Below are positions 24,999 through 40,000 of a DNA stretch of 64,000 nucleotides, piece by piece; the first letter of the stretch is position 1; each line of letters opens with the position of its first letter. The notes below the pieces were generated by a model. That model ran no database searches. It saw only the letters and a program-made list of their open reading frames with translations, and was not told where the DNA came from. The DNA is taken from positions 61,249,009 to 61,313,008 of the forward strand of contig CM073765.1 of NCBI GenBank assembly GCA_037127475.1, read 5' to 3'. This stretch comes from Arma custos (Eukaryota > Arthropoda > Insecta > Hemiptera > Pentatomidae). The position numbers and the translations under genes are program-made.

Positions 24999-27900
24999 CG
25001 ACCAATAAAAAGTTAAGCCATATGTGTTAGCAATACAAATAACTATGTTCTTTTGAAATCACTAAAAATATATATATATGTATTTGATGCATGTTTCACT
25101 AATTTATTTTAAAACAAAAGAGCATTTAAATGATTTAGGCTATGGAAAATCATTTCAGTTATAATGAAACTTTATAATGGTTCAATGACTAATTTAGAAG
25201 TTTTCGAATGAGTAAATTAATCGTCTAAAACGAATGTAAATTATTTTATTAAATGTTTTCATCGCTATTGTATATTTAATGATAATTATTTTTTTAACCA
25301 ACAGAACTCGACAGTTCCTATTTAAAACAAAAATATCTAACAATACCAATTGTATTGATGAAGGTTATTTGTATTTAGTTTTTTCAAGAATAGTGTCAAC
25401 AATTATATAATAAATCTATATAACTGTTGAAACTGTTAATCATGTATCATACCATTTTTTCTATCAATATGGTATAAAGTGTGGTATAAAGTGTCACAAA
25501 TTTGATGTACATATATAACGCGGGTAAATGTTTTGTAATTTGTATATTTTATTTTATTAAAATATGAACCAAATAAATGTCAAATTAAAAGATAAACATT
25601 GTAAGTTTTCACGGGTTGAAAATTTATTTTATTGTTTGTTTAAATAATTATTTATTATATTACCTTCCTGGACAGATTTAATTGTTGCATGTTTTAAATT
25701 AGCCTAAATGGTTGATACATCTCATGGCAATGTATGTATGCAATGTATATATGAATATATAATTTAAGGTATGTATTAAAAAAAAATCTTTCTAATTATA
25801 TGCAAGATTTATTGTGATTTTTATTATAGTATTTAACTATTCTTAATGTTATGCCAGTCCATTATCTAATTTTTATAACTTGCATAAATTTTGTTAGAAA
25901 ATAAAAAAATATGTTTTCAAAATATTGTGTGTCTGTTTACTTATACCCGAGATCCTGAGAGCGATTAGAAGATTGCTCAATTAGAAAAATTAAGTAGAAG
26001 TACTAAAACTTCACAACTGTTTTAACATTTTGTTCTTGAAACAAGGATGAGTATAATTTTTTTGAAAATTCATTATTGGAAGATACTGCAATGTGTTAAA
26101 CATAATAATACAATGTTATTGTTTTGTCGTATTACTACATATTATATAATTAAATTGTATTATTTATTGATTGATGTTATAAACTGGTTGTATTCTTAAA
26201 TACATTTATAAATTTCAGTTAACCTTTAATTATGTAATACGGATGTTGGAATTAAACAGTTTTCCACTGTCGTTGTAGTATTGCAATGGTTTTAAGTTGT
26301 TAAGTAAAGTATATGATACTGATTTAAGTTGGTAACTATATGACACTGATTTATTTTATTTAAAGATGCAGAAAAATAGGCACATGGCATGTCCTACCTC
26401 TCCTCACTTCCTTCTAGTTATGCCACTCCTATGGTGTTTGCTATATCCCACCCTGCTAGTTATGCCACTCCTATTATCATAGTCTTAACAATAGTAAAAA
26501 TTCCTCTTGAATAATATTAGTTGACCCTTATAACATGAGGTAGAAAATGGTGTTTTCAGACAATTTCTCTTAAACAGGGATATATGCCATTATAATAATA
26601 TGATATATGCCATCATGAGCTATAGGTAATAGGTATGACCTATTATATGCCATTATAAGCCATAGGTAATAGGTATGACCTATTTTTACTTTTTCATTGG
26701 TTAACAACTTTGTTTATTATTTTATACTTTATGCTTCATTAATACTTTTATTGTTCTCTTAATTTTCAAAATCATTTACCAAATTATCCTGTAATTTAAT
26801 TAAATGAATTAATCCCTTTGTTTGATATCTACTTACACTTATTATTGGCCACCCAACGCTGACTCCCGCTACCCATACTCCATTGTTAATTCGCTCATTC
26901 CATACATCTTTAATAATGTCGCTAAGTTATTCAACATTTCAATCATGCTTTAGGTTATGATATATGAATTATTTTAATTTTTTTCATTTGTTAATTTTTT
27001 TATTATATTTTTCTCTGTTTCATTACAAGTTTTATTGTTTCCCTCCATTCTATACTTCTATAATTGTTTCACTTTTATTCTTTAATATTAATCATCCCTT
27101 CTCATGTAATTCTTCTATACTTTATTTTTAAATATTGTGAATAGGTAAGAACTAGTTTTATATTTTTAAAAATTTTTTTTATTTGTTAACCTTTTGGTTG
27201 TTAAGTAGTAGCTCTGTGTTATTCTATAATACAATCCCTTCTTTTATGACTCTCCTATAATTTATCTTTAAAAAATGTTGTTATGTCATGTTATTCAATA
27301 TTCTCTAACACCACTTCTATCATTTATTTTACCTATATACCCTTTACAATATTTTATCAAAAAATACTTCAATAGCATTCATTAGATTACTTTGTATTAC
27401 CTTCTTTACTTTTTTGTTAATACTCTATAATTATTCCCAATGTTTTTATATTTATTATATATTATATATTAAAGGGTTCCCCTCGTTACTTTTATCACTC
27501 ATATCACTTGGAACCTATATGTATTTTTATTCTTATTATGTATCATTTTAATTTGTCTCTGTGTCTCATATACTTAGCCCTGAAGAAGACCCACAATATG
27601 GCTTTCAAAAATAGTTCTCCCTATTTAAGAGAATTTGTTCTGAACTTACTACCACGTTCTTACTCAATATTGTAGTAAACGTTACTTAATCAGTAATTAA
27701 CAACTCATTTATCCAACAAAGCCTTGAATTGCTCGTAGCATTGACACTAAAGTTTAGACAATTATATATTAAGTAAACAGAAATTACCACTTCTAGTCCT
27801 AAACTGTGTTTAACAATGCTATCATCAATTTTCAACGATAACACATTAACTATAACCAGCCATCATTCATTATAAGGTCCCTGAAATAAAGAAAGTGTTT

Positions 27901-28094
27901 ATGTTGATATATTTTTTATGGAAGTACTGTCAATTACACAGTATTTCTTGTTTTTTAGTCTAGCATGAATACAATCATCTTTAAAGGTTTAGGATTAAAT
28001 GTTACAGCTGATGTTTCACTAGATCCGAAGGTTTATATGCCTGAGTAAATGCAATTCAACTGATATGAGATTACACCATTAATTTAATCCACTT
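24999..28094. other. btsz 3' UTR and intergenic DNA
   Basis: Begins with the btsz 3' UTR; poly(A) signals at 25572-25577 and 25900-25905 are plausible ends. Beyond that the DNA is AT-rich and noncoding. A CCCTGAAGAAGACCCACAAT string at 27568 recalls sequence often seen near ends of Penelope-like or other retroelements, but no protein motif supports an element here. Confidence 0.45.
26575..26695 (+). repeat. imperfect local tandem repeat
   Basis: ATATATGCCATTATAA-type words and AGGTAATAGGTATGACCTAT occur two to three times in about 120 bp; the unit is about 45-55 bp and uneven. Confidence 0.6.
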
Positions 28095-31000
28095 TTCTGT
28101 ATTTGGCGTCAGATTACAGCACCTACTCAGCAAGCTAATATACGTAGTTCATAAAAGTAACCAACAGATGGCAGCACTGTCCGACCCGGTACCGAATAGG
28201 TGAGCTCCTATTCTCCTGATACTAAATCGTGTTTTTAGTGTTTTTTAGAAATTGCCTATTTCTAGCGTTATTGATTAATTTAAGAAATAATTAAAAGAAA
28301 TTCAATAATTAATCAAAAAAGCAAATATTTAAGTAATTTATCGTGTATATCGGTGGATATTGATACAATCACGTATATTCTGCTGGAAAAATATTTTTTC
28401 ATGAAAAATAAACATTTCCGGTCGATTACTTATATTCTGAGTAAATACTTAAGTAATATCCACCTTGGCTTTAAAATATCAAAATACGATGTATTTAATA
28501 AATTGAGTGTACAACATTAAAAAAAGTAATAGGATAAAATAAATTAACAAATTTGGGCCATTAGAGGACGTTAAAGTAGTAGTTCTGTATTTGGCGTCAG
28601 ATTGCAGCACCTACTGACCAAGCTAATGTACGTAGTTCATAAAAGTGACCAACAGATTGCAGCACTGTCCGACCCGGTACCGAATAGGTGAGCTCCTATT
28701 CTCCTGATACTAAATCGTGTTTTTAAGCGAGAAAACGAATAACGACGGTGCTGCCATCTCTTGAAGGATCATATGAACTAAAAGTTTAGCCCTTGGGAGG
28801 TGCTGCTATCTGACGACGGATATTAAAACTATTATTCCAAATGCTATTTCTTCACCCAATTTTTTGCAAATAAAAGGAAATATTCTTTTTAAGCCTAATA
28901 AGAGCATTTTAAACTTAAAATTGCCTATTTCTAGCGTTATTGATTAATTTAAGAAATAATTAAAACAAATTAAATAATTAATCACAAAAGCAAATATTTA
29001 AGTAATTTATCGTGTATATCGGTGGCTATTGATACAATCACGACTATTCGGCTGGAAAAATACTTTTTCATGAAAAATAAACATTTCCGGTCGATTACTA
29101 ATTTTCTGAGTAAATAACTTAAGAAATATCCATCTTGGCTTGAAAATATCAAAATATGATGTATTTTTAATAAATTGAGTGTATAACATTAAAAAAAGTA
29201 ATAGAATGAAATAAATTAACAAATTTGGGCCATTAGGGGACGTTAAAGTAGTAGTTTCTGTATTTGGCGTCAGATTGCAGCACCTACTGAGCAAGCTAAT
29301 ATACGTAGTTCATAAAAGTAACCAACAGATGGCAGCACTGTCCGACCGGGTACCGAATAGGTGAGCTCCTGTGAGCTCCTATTCTCCTGATACTAAATCG
29401 TGTTTTTAAGCGAGAAAACGAATAATGACGGTGCTGCCATCTCTCGACGGATCATATGAACTAAAATTTTAGCCCTTGGGAGGTGCTGCTATCTGACGAC
29501 GGAAATTAAAACTATTATTCCAAATGATATTTCTTCACCCATTTTTGTGCAATTAAAAGGAAATATTCTTTTTAAGCCTAATAAGAGCATTTTAAACTTA
29601 AAATTGCCTATTTCTAGCGTTATTGATTAATTTAAGAAATAATTAAAACAAATTAAATAATTAATCACAAAAGCAAATATTTAAGTAATTTATCGGTGGA
29701 TATTGATACAATCACGACTATTCGGCTGGAAAAATACTTTTTCATGAAAAATAAATATTTTCGGTCGATTACAAATTTCCTGAGTAAATAACTTAAGAAA
29801 TATCCATCTTGGCTTTAAAACATCAAAATATGATGTATTTTTAATTAATTGAGTGTATATCATTAAAAAAAAGTAATAGAATGAAATAAATTAACAAATT
29901 TGGACCATTAGAGGACGTTAAAGTAGTAGTTCTGTATTTGGCGTCAGATTGCAGCACCTACTGACCAAGCTAGTGTACGTAGTTCATAAAAGTGACCAAC
30001 AGATTGCAGCACTGTCCGACCCGGTACCGAACAGGTGAGCTCCTGTGAGCTCCTATTCTCCTGATACTAAATCGTGTTTTTAAGCGAGAAAACGAATAAC
30101 GACGGTGCTGCCATCTCTTGACGGATCATATGAACTAAAATTTTAGCCCTTGGGAAGTGCTGCTATCTGACGACGGAAATGAAAACTATTATTCCAAATG
30201 ATATTTCTTCACCCATTTTTGTGCAATTAAAAGGAAATATTCTTTTTAAGCCTAATAAGAGCATTTTAAACTTAAAATTGCCTATTTCTAGCGTTATTGA
30301 TTAATTTAAGAAATAATTAAAACAAATTAAATAATTAATCACAAAAGCAAATATTTAAGTAATTTATCGGTGGATATTGATACAATCACAACTATTCGGC
30401 TGGAAAAATACTTTTTCATGAAAAATAAATATTTCCGGTCGATTACAAATTTCCTGAGTAAATAACTTAAGAAATATCCATCTTGGCTTTAAAATATCAA
30501 AATATGATGTATTTTTAATTAATTGAGTGTATATCATTAAAAAAAAGTAGTAGAATGAAATAAATTAACAAATTTGGACCATTAGAGGACGTTAAAGTAG
30601 TAGTTTCTGTATTTGGCGTCAGATTGCAGCACCTACTGACCAAGCTAATGTAGGTAGTTCATAAAAGTGACCAAAAGATTGCAGCACTGTCCGACCCGGT
30701 ACCGAATAGGTGAGCTCCTGTTAGCTCCTATTCTCCTGATACTAAATCGTGTTTTTAAGCGAGAAAACTAATAACGACGGTGCTGCCATCTCTTGACGGA
30801 TCATATGAACCTAAATTTTAGCCCTTGGGAGGTGCTGCTATCTGACGACGGAAATTAAAACTATTATTCTTCACCCATTTTTGTGCAATTAAAAGGAAAT
30901 ATTCTTTTTAAGCCTAATAAGAGCATTTTAAACTTAAAATTGCCTATTTCTAGCGTTATTGATTAATTTAAGAAATAATAAAAAGAAATTCAATAATTAA

Positions 31001-34000
31001 TCACAAAAGCAAATATTTAAGTAATTTATCGGTGGATATTGATACAATCACGACTATTCGGCTGGAAAAATACTTTTTCATGAAAAATAAATATTTCCGG
31101 TCGATTACAAATTTCCTGAGTAAATAACTTAAGAAATATCCATCTTGGCTTAAAATATCAAAATATGATGTATTTTTAATTAATTGAGTGTATAACATTA
31201 AAAAAAAGTAATAGAATGAAATAAATTAACAAATTTGGACCATTAGAGGACGTTAAAGTAGTAGTTTCTGTATTTGGCGTCAGATTGCAGCACCTACTGA
31301 GCAAGCTAATATACGTAGTTCATAAAAGTAACCAACAGATGGCAGCACTGTCCGACCCGGTACCGAATAGGTGAGCTCCTGTGAGCTCCTATTCTCCTGA
31401 TACTAAATCGTGTTTTTAAGCGAGAAAACTAATAACGACGGTGCTGCCATCTCTTGACGGATCATATGAACCTAAATTTTAGCCCTTGGGAGGTGCTGCT
31501 ATCTGACGACGGAAATTAAAACTATTATTACAAATGCTATTTCTTCACCCAATTTTTTGCAATTATAAGGAAATATTCATTTTCAAGCCTAATAAGGGCA
31601 GTGTAAACTTAAAATTGCCTATTTCTAGCATTTTGGATTAATTTAAGAAATAATTAAAAGAAATTGAATAATCAATCACAAAAGCAAATATTTAAGTAAT
31701 TTATCGGTAGATATTGATACAATCACGACTATTCAGCTGGAAAAACTTTTTCATGAGAAATAAACATTTCGGATCGATTACTTATATTCTGAGTAAATAA
31801 CTTAAGAAATATCCATCTTGGCTTGAAAATATCAACATATGACGTATTTGATACAATGAGTGAACAACATTCAAAAAAAGTAATCGAATAAGATAAATTA
31901 ACGAATTGGTCCATTAGAGGACGTTAAAGTAGTAGTTTCTGTATTTGACGTCAGATTGCAGCACCTACTGAGCAAGCTAATATACGTAGTTCATAAAAGT
32001 AACCAACAGATGGCAGCACTGTCCGACCCGGTACCGAATAGGTGAGCTCCTGTGAGCTCCTATTCTCCTGATACTAAATCGTGTTTTTAAGCGAGAAAAC
32101 GAATAACGACGGTGCTGCCATCTCTCGACGGATCATATGAACTAAAATTTTAGCCCTTGGGAGGTGCTGCTATCTGACGACGGAAATTAAAACTATTATT
32201 CCAAATGATATTTCTTCACCCATTTTTGTGCAATTAAAAGGAAATATTCTTTTCAAGCCTAATAGGAGCATTTAAAACTTAAAATTGTGTGTTTCTATCG
32301 TGTTTGATTAATTTAAGAAATAATTAAAACAAATTAAATAATTAATCACAAAAGCAAATATTTAAGTAATTTATCGTGTATATCGGTGGCTATTGATACA
32401 ATCACGACTATTCGGCTGGAAAAATACTTTTTCATGAAAAATAAACATTTCCAGTCGATTACTAATTTTCTGAGTAAATAACATAAGAAATATCCATCTT
32501 GGCTTGAAAATATCAAAATATGATGTATTTTTAATAAATTGAGTGTATAACATTAAAAAAAGTAATAGAATGAAATAAATTAACAAATTTGGGCCATTAG
32601 AGGACGTTAAAGTAGTAGTTTCTGTATTTGGCGTCAGATTGCAGCACCTACTGAGCAAACTAATATACGTATTTCATAAAAGTAACCAACAGATGGCAGC
32701 ACTGTCCGACCCGGTACCGAATAGGTGAGCTCCTGTGAGCTCCTATTCTCCTGATACTAAATCGTGTTTTTAAGCGAGAAAAGGTATGACTTGACGGTGC
32801 TGCCATCTCTTGACGGATCATATGAACCTAAATTTTAGCCCTCGGGAGGTGCTGCTATCTGACGACAGAAATTAAAACTATTATTACAAATGCTATTTCT
32901 TCACCCAATTTTTTGCAATTATAAGGAAATATTCATTTTCAAGCCTAATAAGGGCAGTGTAAACTTAAAATTGCCTATTTCTAGCATTTTGGATTAATTT
33001 AAGAAATAATTAAAAGAAACAGAATAATCAATCACAAAAGCAAATATTTAAGTAATTTATCGGTAGATATTGATACAATCACGACTATTCAGCTGGAAAA
33101 ACTTTTTCATGAGAAATAAACATTTCGGATCGATTACTTATATACTGAGTAAATAACTTAAGAAATATCCATCTTGGCTTGAAAATATCAACATATGACG
33201 TATTTGATACAATGAGTGAACAACATTCAAAAAAAGTAATCGAATAAGATAAATTAACGAATTGGTCCATTAGAGGACGTTAAAGTAGTAGTTTCTGTAT
33301 TTGACGTCAGATTGCAGCACCTACTGAGCAAGCGAATATACGTAGTTCATAAAAGTAACCAACAGATGGCAGCACTGTCCGACCCGGTACCGAATAGGTG
33401 AGCTCCTGTGAGCTCCTATTCTCCTGATACTAAATCGTGTTTTTAAGCGAGAAAACGAATAACGACGGTGCTGCCATCTCTTGACGGATCATATGAACTA
33501 AAATTTTAGCCCTTGGGAGGGGCTGCTATCTGACGACGGAAATTAAAACTATTATTCCAAATGATATTTCTTCACCCATTTTTGTGCAATTAAAAGGAAA
33601 TATTCTTTTCAAGCCTAATAAGAGCATTTAAACTTAAAATTGTGTGTTTCTATCGTTTTTGATTAATTTAAGAAATAATTAAAACAAATTAAATAATTAA
33701 TCAAAAAAGCAAATATTTAAGTATTTTATCGTGTATATCGGTGGCTATTGATACAATCACGACTATTCGGCTGGAAAAATACTTTTTCTTGAAAAATAAA
33801 CATTTCCGGTCGATTACAAATTTTCTGAGTAAATAACTTAAGAAATATCCATCTTGGCTTGAAAATAACAAAATATGATGTATTTTTAATAAATTGAGTG
33901 TATAACATTAAAAAAAAGTAATAGAATGAAATAAATTAAAAAATTTGGGCCATTAGAGGACGTTAAAGTAGTAGTTTCAGTATTTGGCGTCAGATTGCAG

Positions 34001-37000
34001 CACCTACTGAGCAAGCTAATATACGTAGTTCATAAAAGTAACCAACAGATGGCATCACTGTCCGACCCGGTACCGAATAGGTGAGCTCCTGTGAGCTCCT
34101 GTGAGCTCCTATTCTCCTGATACTAAATCGTGTTTTTAAGCGAGAAAACGAATAACGACGGTGCTGCCATCTCTTGACGGATCATATGAACTAAAATTTT
34201 AGCCCTTGGGAGGGGCTGCTATCTGACGACGGAAATTAAAACTATTATTCCAAATGCTATTTCTTCACCGATTTTTTTGCAATTAAGAGGAAATATTCAT
34301 TTTCAAGCCTAATAAGGAAAATTTAAACTTAAGATTGCGTGTTTCTATCGTTTTTGATTAATTTAAGAAATAATTAAAAGAAATTGTATAATTAATCACA
34401 AAAGCGAATATTTAAGTAATTTATCGTGTATATCGGTGGCTATTGATACAATCACGACTATTCTGCTGGAAAAATACTTTTTCGTGAAAAATAAACATTT
34501 CCGGTCGATTACTAATTTTCTGAGTAAATAACTTAAGAAATATCCATCTTGGCTTGAAAATATCAAAATATGATGTATTTTTAATAAATTGAGTGTATAA
34601 CATTAAAAAAAGTAATAGAATGAAATAAATTAAAAAATTTGGGCCATTAGAGGACGTTAAAGTAGTAGTTTCTGTATTTGGCGTCAGATTGCAGCACCTA
34701 CTGAGCAAACTAATATACGTAGTTCATAAAAGTAACCAACAGATGGCAGCACTATTCAACCCGGTACCGAATAGGTGAGCTCCTGTGAGCTCCCATTCTC
34801 CTGATACTAAATCGTGTTTTTAAGCGAGAAAACGAATAACAACGGTGCTGCCATCTCTCGACGGATCATATGAACTAAAATTTTAGCCCTTGGGAGGTGC
34901 TGCTATCTGACGACGGAAATTAAAACTATTATTCCAAATGCTATTTCTTTACGCATTTTTTTGCAATTAAAAGGAAATATTCTTTTTAAGCCTAATAAGA
35001 GCATTTTAAACTTAAAATTGTGTGTTTCTATCGTTTTTGATTAATATAAGAAATAATTAAAAGAAATTGAATAATTAATCACAAAAGCAAATATTTAAGT
35101 AATTTATCGTGTATATCGGTGGATATTGATACAATCACGACTATTCGGCTGGAAAAATACTTTTTCATGAAAAATAACATTTCCGGTCGATTACTAATTT
35201 TCTGAGTAAATAACTTAAGAAATATCCATCTTGGCTTGAAAATATCAAAATATGATGTATTTTTAATAAATTGAGTGTATAACATTAAATAAAGTAATAG
35301 AATGAAATAAATTAACAAATTTGGGCCATTAGAGGACGTAAAAGTAGTAGTTTCTGTATTTGGCGTCAGATTGCAGCACCTACTGAGCAAGCTAATATAC
35401 GTATTTCATAAAAGTAACCAACAGATGGCAGCACTGTCGGACCCGGTACCGAATAGGTGAGCTCCTGTGAGCTCCTATTCTCCTGATACTAAATCGTGTT
35501 TTTAAGCGAGAAAACGAATAACGACGGTGCTGCCATCTCTCGACGGATCATATGAACTAAAATTTTAGCCCTTGGGAGGTGCTGCTATCTGATGACGGAA
35601 ATTAAAACTATTATTCCAAATGCTATTTCTTCACCCATTTTTGTGCAATTAAAAGGAAATATTCTTTTCAAGCCTAATAGGAGCATTTAAAACTTAAAAT
35701 TGTGTGTTTCTATCGTTTTTGATTAATTTAAGAAATAATTAAAACAAATTAAATAATTAATCACAAAAGCAAATATTTAAGTAATTTATCGGTGGATATT
35801 GATACAATCACGACTATTCGGCTGGAAAAATACTTTTTCATGAAAAATAAATATTTCCGGTCGATTACAAATTTCCTGAGTAAATAACTTAAGAAATATC
35901 CATCTTGGCTTGAAAATATCAAAATATGATGTATTTTTAATAAATTGAGTGTATAACATTAAAAAAAGTAATAGAATGAAATAAATTAAAAAATTTGGGC
36001 CATTAGAGGACGTTAAAGTAGTAGTTTCTGTATTTGGCGTCAGATTGCAGCACCTACTGAGCAAGCTAATATACGTAGTTCATAAAAGTAACCAACAGAT
36101 GGCAGCACTATTCAACCCGGTACCGAATAGGTGAGCTCCTGTGAGCTCCCATTCTCCTGATACTAAATCGTGTTTTTAAGCGAGAAAACGAATAACAACG
36201 GTGCTGCCATCTCTCGACGGATCATATGAACTAAAATTTTAGCCCTTGGGAGGTGCTGCTATCTGACGACGGAAATTAAAACTATTATTCCAAATGCTAT
36301 TTCTTTACGCATTTTTTTGCAATTAAAAGGAAATATTCTTTTTAAGCCTAATAAGAGCATTTTAAACTTAAAATTGTGTGTTTCTATCGTTTTTGATTAA
36401 TATAAGAAATAATTAAAAGAAATTGAATAATTAATCACAAAAGCAAATATTTAAGTAATTTATCGTGTATATCGGTGGATATTGATACAATCACGACTAT
36501 TCGGCTGGAAAAATACTTTTTCATGAAAAGTAACATTTCCGGTCGATTACTAATTTTCTGAGTAAATAACTTAAGAAATATCCATCTTGGCTTGAAAATA
36601 TCAAAATATGATGTATTTTTAATAAATTGAGTGTATAACATTAAATAAAGTAATAGAATGAAATAAATTAACAAATTTGGGCCATTAGAGGACGTAAAAG
36701 TAGTAGTTTCTGTATTTGGCGTCAGATTGCAGCACCTACTGAGCAAGCTAATATACGTATTTCATAAAAGTAACCAACAGATGGCAGCACTGTCGGACCC
36801 GGTACCGAATAGGTGAGCTCCTGTGAGCTCCTATTCTCCTGATACTAAATCGTGTTTTTAAGCGAGAAAACGAATAACGACGGTGCTGCCATCTCTCGAC
36901 GGATCATATGAACTAAAATTTTAGCCCTTGGGAGGTGGTGCTATCTGATGACGGAAATTAAAACTATTATTCCAAATGCTATTTCTTCACCCATTTTTGT

Positions 37001-40000
37001 GCAATTAAAAGGAAATATTCTTTTCAAGCCTAATAGGAGCATTTAAAACTTAAAATTGTGTGTTTCTATCGTTTTTGATTAATTTAAGAAATAATTAAAA
37101 CAAATTAAATAATTAATCACAAAAGCAAATATTTAAGTAATTTATCGGTGGATATTGATACAATCACGACTATTCGGCTGGAAAAATACTTTTTCATGAA
37201 AAATAAATATTTCCGGTCGATTACAAATTTCCTGAGTAAATAACTTAAGAAATATCCATCTTGGCTTTAAAATATCAAAATATGATGTATTTTTAATAAA
37301 ATGAGTGTATAACATTAAAAAAAAGTAATAGAATGAAATAAATTAACAAATTTGGGCCATTAGAGGACGTTAAAGTAGTAGTTTCTGTATTTGGCGTCAG
37401 ATTGCAGCACCTACTGAGCAAACTAATATACGTATTTCATAAAAGTAACCAACAGATGGCAGCACTGTCCGACCCGGTACCGAAACGGTGAGCTCCTGTG
37501 AGCTCCTATTCTCCTGATACTAAATCGTGTTTTTAAGCGAGAAAAGGTATGACTTGACGGTGCTGCCATCTCTTGACGGATCATATGAACCTAAATTTTA
37601 GCCCTCGGGAGGTGCTGCTATCTGACGACAGAAATTAAAACTATTATTACAAATGCTATTTCTTCACCCAATTTTTTGCAATTATAAGGAAATATTCATT
37701 TTCAAGCCTAATAAGGGCAGTTTAAACTTAAAATTGCCTATTTCTAGCATTTTGGATTAATTTAAGAAATAATTAAAAAAAATAGAATAATCAATCACAA
37801 AAGCAAATATTTAAGTAATTTATCGGTAGATATTGATACAATCACGACTATTCAGCTGGAAAAAACTTTTTCATGAGAAATAAACATTTCGGATCGATTA
37901 CTTATATTCTGAGTAAATAACTTAAGAAATATCCATCTTGGCTTGAAAATATCAACATATGACGTATTTGATACAATGAGTGAACAACATTCAAAAAAGT
38001 AATCGAATAAGATAAATTAACGAATTGGTCCATTAGAGGACGTTAAAGTAGTAGTTTCTGTATTTGACGTCAGATTGCAGCACCTACTGAGCAAGCTAAT
38101 ATACGTAGTTCATAAAAGTAACCAACAGATAGCAGCACTGTCCGACCCGGTACCGAATAGGTGAGCTCCTGTGAGCTCCTATTCTCCTAATACTAAATCG
38201 TGTTTTTAAGCGAGAAAAGGTATGACTCGACGGTGCTGCCATCTCTCGACGGATCATATGAACTAAAATTTTAGCCCTTGGGAGGGGCTGCTATCTGACG
38301 ACGGAAATGAAAACTATTATTCCAAATGATATTTCTTCACCCATTTTTGTGCAATTAAAAGGAAATATTCTTTTCAAGCCTAATAAGAGCATTTAAACTT
38401 AAAATTGTGTGTTTCTATCGTTTTTGATTAATTTAAGAAATAATTAAAACAAATTAAATAATTAATCAAAAAAGCAAATATTTAAGTATTTTATCGTGTA
38501 TATCGGTGGCTATTGATACAATCACGACTATTCGGCTGGAAAAATACTTTTTCTTGAAAAATAAACATTTCCGGTCGATTACAAATTTTCTGAGTAAATA
38601 ACTTAAGAAATATCCATCTTGGCTTGAAAATAACAAAATATGATGTATTTTTAATAAATTGAGTGTATAACATTAAAAAAAAGTAATAGAATGAAATAAA
38701 TTAAAAAATTTGGGCCATTAGAGGACGTTAAAGTAGTAGTTTCAGTATTTGGCGTCAGATTGCAGCACCTACTGAGCAAGCTAATATACGTAGTTCATAA
38801 AAGTAACCAACAGATGGCATCACTGTCCGACCCGGTACCGAATAGGTAAGCTCCTGTGAGCTCCTATTCTCCTGATACTAAAGCGTGTTTTTAAGTTAGA
38901 AAACGAATAACGACGGTGCTGCCATCTCTTGACGGATCATATGAACTAAAATTTTAGCCCTTGGGAGGGGCTGCTATCTGACGACGGAAATTAAAACTAT
39001 TATTCCAAATGCTATTTCTTCACCGATTTTTGTGCAATTAAAAGGAAATATTCATTTTCAAGCCTAATAAGGAAAATTTAAACTTAAGATTGCGTGTTTC
39101 TATCGTTTTTGATTAATTTAAGAAATAATTAAAAGAAATTGTATAATTAATCACAAAAGCGAATATTTAAGTAATTTATCGTGTATATCGGTGGCTATTG
39201 ATACAATCACGACTATTCTGCTGGAAAAATACTTTTTCGTGAAAAATAAACATTTCCGGTCGATTACTAATTTTCTGAGTAAATAACTTAAGAAATATCC
39301 ATCTTGGCTTGAAAATATCAAAATATGATGTATTTTTAATAAATTGAGTGTATAACATTAAAAAAAGTAATAGAATGAAATAAATTAAAAAATTTGGGCC
39401 ATTAGAGGACGTTAAAGTAGTAGTTTCTGTATTTGGCGTCAGATTGCAGCACCTACTGAGCAAGCTAATATACGTAGTTCATAAAAGTAACCAACAGATG
39501 GCAGCACTATTCAACCCGGTACCGAATAGGTGAGCTCCTGTGAGCTCCCATTCTCCTGATACTAAATCGTGTTTTTAAGCGAGAAAACGAATAACAACGG
39601 TGCTGCCATCTCTCGACGGATCACATGAACTAAAATTTTAGCCCTTGGGAGGTGCTGCTATCTGACGACGGAAATTAAAACTATTATTCCAAATGCTATT
39701 TCTTTACGCATTTTTTTGCAATTAAAAGGAAATATTCTTTTTAAGCCTAATAAGAGCATTTTAAACTTAAAATTGTGTGTTTCTATCGTTTTTGATTAAT
39801 ATAAGAAATAATTAAAAGAAATTGAATAATTATTCACAAAAGCAAATATTTAAGTAATTTATCGTGTATATCGGTGGCTATTGATACAATCACGACTATT
39901 CGGCTGGAAAAATACTTTTTCTTGAAAAATAAACATTTCCGGTCGATTACAAATTTTCTGAGTAAATAACTTAAGAAATATCCATCTTGGCTTGAAAATA

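Noticed and set aside
27560..27620. CCCTGAAGAAGACC string and similar CTTCAGGGC at 22595 as signs of Penelope-like elements
   Set aside because: No protein motif or paired terminal repeats; at 22595 the string lies inside a MITE.
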